Below, in pieces: positions 55,949 through 64,000 of a stretch of DNA of 64,000 nt; positions within the stretch are counted from its first letter, which is position 1, and each line of letters begins with the position of its first letter. A program made the translations under genes and the position numbers. Location of the stretch: NCBI GenBank assembly GCA_030844895.1, contig CM061233.1:53063453-53127452 (forward strand), read 5' to 3'. Under the pieces are notes generated by a model. That model was given only the letters and a program-made list of their open reading frames with translations, did not search any database and had not been told where the DNA came from. The DNA is from Ambrosia x helenae. Lineage: Eukaryota; Streptophyta; Magnoliopsida; Asterales; Asteraceae.

Positions 55949-56586
55949 CTAGCTTTTATCCCGGAAGCGTCCCGCGGTTGAAAAATATAATCATTCTAAT
56001 AATACTAATAGTAATAATTATTACTCGTGTAATTAAATAAATTAAAAAAAATAACTTTGCTATAAGGTGACACCATGTGTTACAGTGTTGCGCGATTTTT
56101 TCTCTTAGCTTCTCTTGATGAAGTATACCTATCCATCTTAAGAAGAGAAAAAATAGTATGACGATTGGGCTAAATTTCAACATCGTAGATAAGAACCTAG
56201 TTTAAAAGAAAAAAAAAACATGATTAACGAATAACCTGAACACTTTGTGTTTTTTTTTCCTGTATGAACGAACCCCACAAAAATAATCGATTTTTTCTCC
56301 GTTTTTTATATAGCACTATTGTAATCGTTGGAAAGATAATAAAACGATCGTTAATTTGGTGTAATTTTTTTCTTTAAAAAATCTCGTATATAAAAGATAT
56401 AAACGTTTAAAAATTATGGGAGAAAAGACGAGAGAGAGAGATAATTTTAAATTTATTTTTAAATTCTTTTTTTCCTAAAATAACTCAATTTCTTTTGTTT
56501 TTTTTTATTGGTCCACTTGTCATCCTACATAGCTCTTTCTAAGAAGAAAATGCATGAAAGAATGCCATGTAGGACACCCCTCTTTT

Positions 56587-56590
<4 letters not shown>
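55949..56590 (-). mobile_element. Possible small non-autonomous Helitron
   Basis: Minus strand ends CCGCGGGACGC..CGGGATAAAAGCTAG before a host T, close to the 3' ends at 44076 and 19217. The 5' end would be in or beyond the (TA)n tract at 56591. CCTACATGGCA near it is typical of Helitron 5' subterminal sequence. No coding content. Confidence 0.4.

Positions 56591-56652
<62 letters not shown>
56591..56652. repeat. (TA)n microsatellite
   Basis: About 31 TA repeats. Confidence 0.97.
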
Positions 56653-56655
<3 letters not shown>

Positions 56656-57333
56656 CGAGATTCCGTGTGGAAACACACGGGACGATTAAGCCAAGCCTTA
56701 TCCGCTGTACGGTAACCACCGACACGTCAACGGACCAAACGTCTGCTGAGAGGAACCGCTGTTTCGCAACGAGTGTTTATATCTTTTATAATAATCATTA
56801 TTATTATTATTATATACATAAAAAAGCATAAGCAGACCCACGTTTGGTCTGTTGATGCAATTGGTGAAGACTGAAATGTAAATGTTATGTTAATGTTAAT
56901 TAAAATCGTTTATGATGAACTTCCAGATGTCTTTACTATTTTTTAGACTGACAACGCGTGAAGATGAAAGGTCATACGGTAGAATAGTCATTATACTTGG
57001 GTTAACGTGTTAAACGAAATGTTTTCTTATAATGATTATATAATTAATTGCAAAACGTTCATAGTACCTAAAAAGTCTATACAATTTGTGAAACATAAAT
57101 GGACGAATGCTTTGGAAAACGGAATTAAAAAAGGATCTTTCAAGCGAGATTCTGAAAACGAAACAAAGGATTTTTGAAATTTTAATTAAGTAGTTTTGTA
57201 TAGTAGATATGATTTTTTTTATTATGTACGTTTTAATTTTAAATGTTAAGCTCTGTTTAGTATAAACAACATTATGAATCCAATCATCTGTTTAGTACCA
57301 TCTGTTTGATTCTTTAAAACAATTAGTTTTGTA
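56653..57333. other. Unassigned AT-rich sequence
   Basis: No gene or repeat recognised. Confidence 0.3.
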
Positions 57334-58955
57334 ACGTCCCGCTATTTTATTAGAAGAAAAAAAATAATATATATTTATATTATATTCGCACAACTGTTGA
57401 ATTTTCTTTCACGATAATACCTAATTAACAAGAAATATATTTTTATTATTACTCACCAACAAATTTAAATTATTTAATTACGTCATGTTGTGACGCGATG
57501 AGAATACATCGGATATCAAACGACTAGTCGAGTCCGTACAAATAACTGGTTTTGCTTCACTATGTGGTTAGAATAAGTGTGTCAGTGCGTCTCATTATTT
57601 GAACGATTATGTGAAAATGAACTCTATCTGAACACCATGACCATCATAAGGATCAACAAAAGCGTATGAATTTTATGAGACTAAAACTATATATATATTT
57701 TTTTAGCAAATACACTTGTGTAGAATAAAAATTTAGTTCAATATCATATGTATACACACACCCACGATTTCATATACACACATGTAATAGGTCAAGTACA
57801 ATATCTATATCTATATTACCATGTGATTATATTGTTGATGGGGACATGACAATGGACTTGTATAGACACACATATGCATGCGTGTATATATATATATATA
57901 TCTATATCTATAAATGTGTGTGTATTATAGACAAGCAAAAACTCATGACATAATAAATCTAGAACCCAAGTGATGTCATGACTTACACCTAATTAGACAT
58001 AAGGCTAATGTTAACCATTTTTCCATACATAACCACCTACCTAAATTGGATAACAATCAACCTAATACTTCCACCTATGTATCTCGGCTATCACACATGA
58101 AAGGGACAAGACCAAGCTAGAATCATGCATAAGACAAATCCAACCTATTCTTCCTTTCATCAAAATAGGACCTTACAATCTTACACCTCACCCTAACTCA
58201 TGAGAGAACCTTGCTTCTTTTGTCTAAACAATCACTATAAGATCTTACTAAATTCTTGAAGCCTTCCTTTTCCTTGTCTATACTCACGGCCGAAAGAAAA
58301 CAAGCACAAGAGGCATGCATAAGTCACTATCACCAAGTTTCACCAAAATAACTAAGACAACTCACCTACAACACAAGTCTACTTACCCTATGCTAGAGAC
58401 AAACATTCTTCTCCTCTCTTTTCACAAATAGCGGCCGCATCAAGGACAAAAGCACAAGTCCCTATCAAGCTTTACACCAAATAACCCATGACAACTATAA
58501 AACACCTATTTCCCTAGGACTAGTACATCCATATATGGTTACAAACAAAAATCTCCTCTTCTTTCCTTTTCATGGCAGCCGAGAACAAGCAAGAACACAC
58601 ACCTAGTGATGATCATTTATTACCTTTGTCCTTATTAATCATGCATGACACCTCGAGATCATGGTTACCTCACTTACACACAATTAGATCCTAGTTAGAT
58701 GAGTAACCACCTCCCTAGACTTGATCCATTCCAAAACAAAAGGATTTCCTTGTTCCTTTCATTCGGCCAACTCACCATTGATGGCAACTAATCACTTAGT
58801 CTTGAACTTGCACCAAATAGGAAGCTTGTACTAATCAATGACTTTAGAAATCTAGGTATGAACTTACCATGTTATACACTATATAAAGGGCACCATAATC
58901 ACCTTCATTCTTGCACCAACATCTCACAAACACTCCTCTTCCTCTCTTCTCTTAC

Positions 58956-59831
58956 TAGGCCTGTAAACGAACCGAACGTTCATGAACTGTTTGTGAATTG
59001 TTCGGCGGGAAGTTCGTTTGTGTTCGTTTATTTAAATAAATGAACGAACATGAACACAATTTTTTGTTCGTTTAATTAAACGAATGAACATGAACACACG
59101 CTTTGTTCGTTCATTTATGTTCGTTTATGTTCATTCATTTATGTTCGTTCGTTTATTTTTGTTCGTTTATGTTCGCTTAATTAAACTTAACTTTATTTTT
59201 ATTATTTATTTCCTTTTGTTAAGTATCTTAATTCATATGTTCTAAAAATTTAACCCTAAACCTAATATTCTAACCATATCACTTAACTTTATTTTTATTA
59301 TTTATTTCCTTTTGTTAAGTATCTTAATTCATATGTTCTAAAATTTTAACCCTAAACCTAATATTCTAACCATATCACTTATCAGATGCTATCCATACTT
59401 CACAACCACACCTCACTTCTTCTTCACACTCCACAGCCCTACCTTCTTCTGCTTCCAGTCGACCACCTCCATAGCCCCGCCTCCACTCTCCAGCCTCCAG
59501 CCTCAACAGCATCGCCGTCTCCCTCATCCCCGTCTTCACATATCATAGCGCCGTTGTATATCTCATCTCCGTCATTTGGTTTTTGTTGCATTGTGATTAA
59601 TCATTATTAACTTGTTTTTGTTTGTGTTCGTTTATGTTCATGAACAGCTCGTTTAAGTTTTAAATGAACAAACATAAACGAACACGAACACGACAAATTT
59701 CTTAATGAACGAACACGAACACAAAAATGTGTTCGATTATATGTTCGTGTTCGTGTTCATGTTCGGTTAAAGTTAAATGAACAAACACGAACACGCCTTG
59801 TTCATGTTCGTTCGGTTTATTTACAGGCCTA
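58956..59831. mobile_element. Non-autonomous hAT element
   Basis: Perfect 8-bp target duplications TCTCTTAC (58948-58955 and 59832-59839). Terminal inverted repeats TAGGCCTGTAAA with CGAACCGAACG/CGTTCGGTT following. Many subterminal copies of GTTCGTTTA and its complement TGAACGAACA on both sides resemble clustered transposase sites. No transposase. Confidence 0.88.
59166..59397. repeat. 116-bp tandem duplication inside the hAT element
   Basis: ACTTAACTTTATTTTTATTA to ACCATATC is repeated almost exactly (one base differs in the AAAAATTTAAC run). Confidence 0.9.
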
Positions 59832-60196
59832 TCTCTTACTCTCGGCACACTACCAACCCAAAACCCATATCCCCTTTCAAGCCACAAAGGACGCAAGAGG
59901 CTTAAAGGTCCCATCGCTCGGTCACACAAGGGCACTCTTTGCCGGGATTATAGTAATTCTAGCTTCTGCTTTGCTAGATCACTTACTCGGATACCAAGTG
60001 AGTTTACATAGCCCCTTTTTACCTTTTCACCGTTTTTGGGGTGAAACATGTTACAAATTTCAATTACAATTCAACATAAGTGTCTATGTGTTTTTCTATG
60101 TTGCATTATGTCTTAGGCATTACTATGGTAAGCACAATTAAACTAGCATAATCATTAACTCCGTACAAGCCAACGATATACAATGATAGATCTATT

Positions 60197-61479
60197 TGTA
60201 ACACCCCAACCGATGGCGGAAACATCGAGGTGTCACGTAGTGATGATTGTTCAATAGCTCATGGTACTAAATGAAAATTGAAAAATATTAAACAATTTAC
60301 AATTCATCTTACAAGTAAATATTACAAAAGTTGATTAATATAAACTAGGTTCAAAGCTCCTATGTGTTCCAAGACTTGTACAACTTCCAATAGCAAATAA
60401 ACCTGAAACATGTTAAGTTGGAAAGATGGGGGGGGGGTCAACTATAAATAGTTGGTGAGAATACACAAGTTTTGCATATAGTTGAAAACAATATGTTGTA
60501 TAGCAATTTTAGTTGAAGTATAATAATGAGTAATGATAGAATATGAGCCCGACATGTAACAATGCGTCTTTTGTACAATCAAACCTTGTGTCGACTGAGA
60601 CCTAACTCGCAAGTTAGTAAAAGTGTAACTGTTATCGATCATCCCTGAATTTATGCGGGGGGATGGATTTATCAGACCTATAGCGCTATAATCTAAACAG
60701 GCGGCTTGATCAATGTTAATGATTGTGTTGTGTCTTTTTGTTACAGTCAAATGATAGAATGAGTAAATGATAGTGTAATTGAATCACAAGTTTCAACCAT
60801 GTAAGAATGAGTAAATGATAGTGTATAAAATGTTTAAACATGTTTCACCCCAAAATGTAAAACAGAAAAAGGGGCTATGTAAACTCACGTTAGGTGCATA
60901 ATGAGTTCGTGCGTTTTATTGAGCGTGCAAACACTTAGTAATAATGCCTTGGAAAACTCGAAACTAGCTAGAGGAGATAATGAAGGATGAAAACTTTAGT
61001 ATATGGGAGATGGGATAATAATGTTTTTTTTTTTTTTTTTTTGAATGGTATAAAGAGTTGAATGGTAGGCTAGTGTATTTATAGTGTAAAATTTGGAGTT
61101 GTAATTAGGGACTACTTTGACTAAGCTAGAATTTAGGAACAACTTTGACTTGACTAGAAGACCATATTTACTATCACTTTGACTTGACTTTTCAGGTTTG
61201 ACTAAGGGACCTTGAAAGGGTTTAAGTTTAATTGGTTTTAATTAACATCACAAAACACTAAATGGTGTAGTGGTTTGTGTGGTGTGGTTAAGGTTTAGCC
61301 CGCCAGGGACTCGGGTTCGAATCCTGGCACAGGCAAACATTTTTTTTAACGTTTTTAAATCAGAATTTTTAATACAATCCAATTTAATATTGATTATACA
61401 TCATTATTTAAACAAATTTTTTTAACAAAATGGATGGTAAAGATACTATAAACATGAATCGGATGAATAAACGAGGGAG

Positions 61480-61521
<42 letters not shown>

Positions 61522-61541
61522 AAAATTTGTGTGATGTTACA
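60197..61541 (-). repeat. 3' LTR of the non-autonomous element
   Basis: 1345 bp, in element sense TGTAACATCAC...GGTTGGGGTGTTACA. Same family as the solo LTR at 27894-29133 by both ends. TATA complement at 61076-61084; a T run at 61024-61042; six TTGACT motifs at 61117-61203. Confidence 0.9.
61263..61345 (+). mobile_element. Short tRNA-derived SINE-like insertion in the LTR
   Basis: A box TGGTGTAGTGG (61263-61273), exact B box GGTTCGAATCC (61314-61324) and a terminator-like T run. The region is absent from the related solo LTR. Confidence 0.6.
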
Positions 61542-61560
61542 GTCTCCCCTACTTTTAGGA

Positions 61561-61575
61561 ACTTCGTCCCGAAGT
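61561..61575 (-). other. Hairpin next to the polypurine tract
   Basis: ACTTCG/CGAAGT around loop TCC (plus strand). Same position and closing bases as the two hairpins at 30627 and 30729, with a different stem. Confidence 0.7.
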
Positions 61576-62009
61576 GTATTTTAAGAAGAAACATTTGAAT
61601 AGTGTTGAGGATAGTTAGGGTGACTATGGTTCAGAGTAGGGTAAGAGTTTAAGGAATGTATAAGATAACCATAAATGCTAGATGGACTACCAAATAACTA
61701 TGGTTTGTTATTGGTCTGACCCTACAGTATCCCTTTCCACGTATCATTAGTGTTTAAATATAGGGTGTACCGCAGCTAACCCATCACACCTCTGATACTT
61801 CGAAAACATACGGGGTATCTCCCAAAACCTTAATAGAATTTCACACTACCTTAATGTACCTGTAAATTCATGATTACGTTCCGGACCGCAATCACCAATT
61901 TACCTTACATTAGGGTTTTGTGTCCTTCTATGACTCTAAACACACATGTAAACAATGCAAAATAGCCTTGTGATTGAATCGTATACAATGTATCCAAAAA
62001 TAAGTCCAA

Positions 62010-62215
62010 CTGTTGAGCAGGAAAAAGACCTCTACCAGTCAGTGAGTAAGAACCTCTACCGATTGTTGAAAAGGTGCGATAGCCTCTACCAGTCGTTGAG
62101 CAGGTTGTAGGGCCTCTACCGACTGTTGAGCAGGCATGATGACCTATACCAATCGTTGAGTAGGTTATTTGGTACTCTACTAACTGTTGAGCAAGTACTT
62201 CATCCTCTATCAGTT
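62010..62215 (-). repeat. 30-bp minisatellite, about seven units
   Basis: CCTCTACC...GTTGAGCAGG units begin at 62029, 62053, 62083, 62113, 62143, about 62173 and 62204. The minus-strand frame 62234-61905 stays open through it and reads a ten-residue repeat (CSTVGRGPTT type). Confidence 0.9.
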
Positions 62216-63781
62216 GTTTGATTAAGTGTACCAATTATTACACACATGAATTGCAAATTGATAATATGTACATGTAAGCAATCAAGTATCAAGTATAGCA
62301 TACGAGTTGTAATAGAGTTGCCCTAGACAAGGTTAATGACTCTAGGTGTGTCTATAGCAAATAGTTTATATTCCATGAATTCTAGTTTCAAATGTTCAAA
62401 TATGGTAAATAGTCGAATCCTCATGTATAACTAAGGATTATGTTTGATGCAACACACAATCAAGTTTCAATAGTTTGGTTATCATGGGTAACTAGCTCAT
62501 GTGTGAGAAGGTGAAGGATATGAATTTAGTTCTTGAGAGGATGATGAAAAATCTTGAAGCAGAATCAAGGTTGTGAGAGATAGTGAATGTGAAGATAGTT
62601 GATAAAGAGTTTATTTTATAGTAAGGAGATTATGTAGCAGTGTAAATTTTGGGGTTTGGATCAAAGGTTATAATCAAGTGTATAAGAAAACATGATTGTG
62701 GTATATGCCAAATATTGTAAAAATTTGAACAAGTTGAAAATGAGTGAGTGTCGATGGAGAATTTAGAGACTAGATATTATTCCTATGGATAAAAAAAAAA
62801 TCTTATTTTCAAAATTGGTTTTATACATAAAGAAAAAGTTGTTAAATAGTACAGGCTAAGTGGGCTTTGATTAAAATATTCCCGTTAGTTGGAGATTTCA
62901 AACATGACATTAGGTTTTGAAGATCAAGGTTCTATTAAGTGATTTTTTAATAGTTTAAAGCATTATATAGAAAATTGTTTGTTACGTCAATAAATAAACA
63001 ATTGAATTTAAGTTCGAGGACATCTTTTGACAAAAATATGTACTTTGTAAAGTTACTAGGTAATGAAAATACAACAGGATTTAGAAATCTTTAGTTTGTG
63101 CTAAGGTATGAGGTTATAGTTTTTAAAAATAAGTAACATGTGGAGAAATGAAATAATATGATTTGGGTAGGGTGTTGAATAATTAAAAAGTGGCTAAGAT
63201 GGTAAGGTGAAGTGTGATTGTGAAATCCATAGATGGTTATGAAATGAGATTGATTTAAGCTGTAAAATTTTGAGATTTTAGAGCTTAGTTTAAGGAAAGT
63301 GAGTGTAATCATTTATTCATTAATTAAAACGAATAAACGAAAACGTTGACTTATCAAAACTTCTAGATTCTAATAACATAGTGAAGACATGCTTTAGCCT
63401 ATAAGTGAACACTCATCCCGAGAATTCCCAGGTAGGCATCCGGGTCCCTCGTTTGATTGGGATTTATGCGCAATGCCAGTCCTAGACAGAAAACTCAGAA
63501 TACAGGCGTTCACCCTTCCAGATTGCACGTGTTCGTTATTAAAATCTAGAACTTCGACGAGATCTTCAAGGTGGTTCAGGCTAAACCTGAGGATTTGTCC
63601 TATTAGTCTAAGAGTAGATCTTGTGATGGAGAACAATCTTCTTGTAGGGACTAAAGTAGGGATAAGAAGTAGGATAGAGAATAGAAATAAGTAAGGTTGC
63701 AAGTAAAAGGAGCAAGTACGAGTTAAAATCCTATGGTTATAGACTAGACTATTTTTCTAATAACCTAATTCCCTATAACCA
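62216..63781. other. Internal region of the non-autonomous element, non-coding
   Basis: No recognisable protein on either strand; short frames only. Confidence 0.5.
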
Positions 63782-63798
63782 TGGCTCTGATACCAATC

Positions 63799-64000
63799 TG
63801 TAACACCCCAACCGATGGCGGAAACATCGAGGTGTCACGTAGTGATGATTGTTCAATAGCTCATGGTACTAAATGAAAATTGAAAAATATTAAACAATTT
63901 ACAATTCATCTTACAAGTAAATATTACAAAAGTTGATTAATATAAACTAGGTTCAAAGCTCCTATGTGTTCCAAGACTTGTACAACTTCCAATAGCAAAT
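63799..64000 (-). repeat. 5' LTR of the non-autonomous element (partial)
   Basis: Identical to 60197-60398 up to the window edge; the primer-binding site complement TGGCTCTGATACCA ends three bases before it. Confidence 0.95.

Larger units (their letters stand above)
57334..60196 (+). mobile_element. Probable plus-strand Tekay-type LTR, cut by the element at 60197
   Basis: Starts TGTAACGTCCCGC like other LTRs here, and its right part (CAAGCCAACGATATACAATGATAGATCTATT) parallels the solo LTR near 28620. It is broken at 60196 by insertion of a minus-strand element. A hAT element accounts for 876 bp. The start is inferred from the TGTAAC motif only. Confidence 0.4.
60197..64000 (-). mobile_element. 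Non-autonomous Tekay-type LTR retrotransposon, 5' end beyond window
   Basis: 3' LTR 60197-61541, internal region 61542-63798, and the 5' LTR starting at 63799, all on the minus strand. The polypurine tract (GTAGGGGAGAC, complement at 61542-61552) and tRNA-iMet primer site (complement 63782-63795) sit exactly at the LTR edges. The first 202 bases of both LTRs are identical, so insertion is recent. The internal region of 2257 bp encodes no gag or pol domain I can recognise; movement would depend on another element's proteins. Confidence 0.88.

Noticed and set aside
59386..59610. 74-codon plus-strand frame in the hAT element
   Set aside because: Leu/Pro/Ser-rich, no transposase motif, lies between tandem repeats and subterminal motifs; probably chance.
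61263..61335. A functional tRNA gene
   Set aside because: A and B boxes are present but the sequence does not give a credible cloverleaf with acceptor stem and anticodon arm.

Overview
This is nuclear DNA from a flowering plant, most likely a eudicot and probably Asteraceae. The family call is an inference: it rests on the look of the Sirevirus downstream ORF, the Tekay and Athila variants and the short tRNA-derived SINEs, not on a search. The window is AT-rich, full of (TA)n tracts, and dominated by nested transposable elements. I find only one host gene that looks intact: a five-exon EYES ABSENT (EYA) phosphatase homologue on the minus strand at 53395-55381. A truncated, frameshifted gene copy lies at 49942-51984.

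Layout. 1-10490: 3' three quarters of an Athila-lineage Ty3/gypsy element (gag end, protease, RT, RNase H, integrase, a separate downstream ORF, 3' LTR), inserted into a Sirevirus-like Ty1/copia element whose right part runs 10491-18047 (decayed pol, a long extra 3' ORF, 3' LTR). 18048-19216: remnant of a minus-strand gypsy-type LTR. 19217-22975: a non-autonomous minus-strand Helitron carrying a LINE zinc-binding fragment and spliced fragments of an unrecognised gene. 23128-23960: two foldback MITEs in a (TA)n tract. 23961-25328: LTR remnant with a 79-bp minisatellite. 25719-26784 and 38545 onward: an Athila-like LTR split by a complete Tekay/Del-type chromovirus (26785-38539, target duplication ACTTA), whose 3' LTR is itself split by a solo LTR (27894-29133, target duplication TTTTA). 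38810-41460: minus-strand Tat-type gag/protease remnant, its LTR interrupted by a defective hAT element (42188-43298). 44076-47669: a second Helitron with the end of a Helitron helicase, a nested Mutator-like MITE, and a SINE sitting on its 5' terminus. 48031-49313: a Mutator-like element with about 400-bp inverted arms. 49942-55381: the gene-bearing interval. 55632-56652: a SINE, a Helitron end and (TA)n. 57334-60196: an LTR holding a non-autonomous hAT. 60197 to the right edge: a young non-autonomous LTR element lacking pol.

The most interesting signals are non-coding. Two Athila-like LTR families carry GC-rich 12-bp palindromes arranged in pairs. Each pair has a fixed family-specific offset: exactly 21 bp in all five pairs of one family and exactly 23 bp in all three pairs of the other, ending just upstream of a TATA box. 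Inverted repeats occupy the same place in the Tekay and Sirevirus LTRs. Tekay-type elements here also carry a hairpin just upstream of the polypurine tract whose stem changes with compensation between three copies while the loop and closing pairs stay the same.
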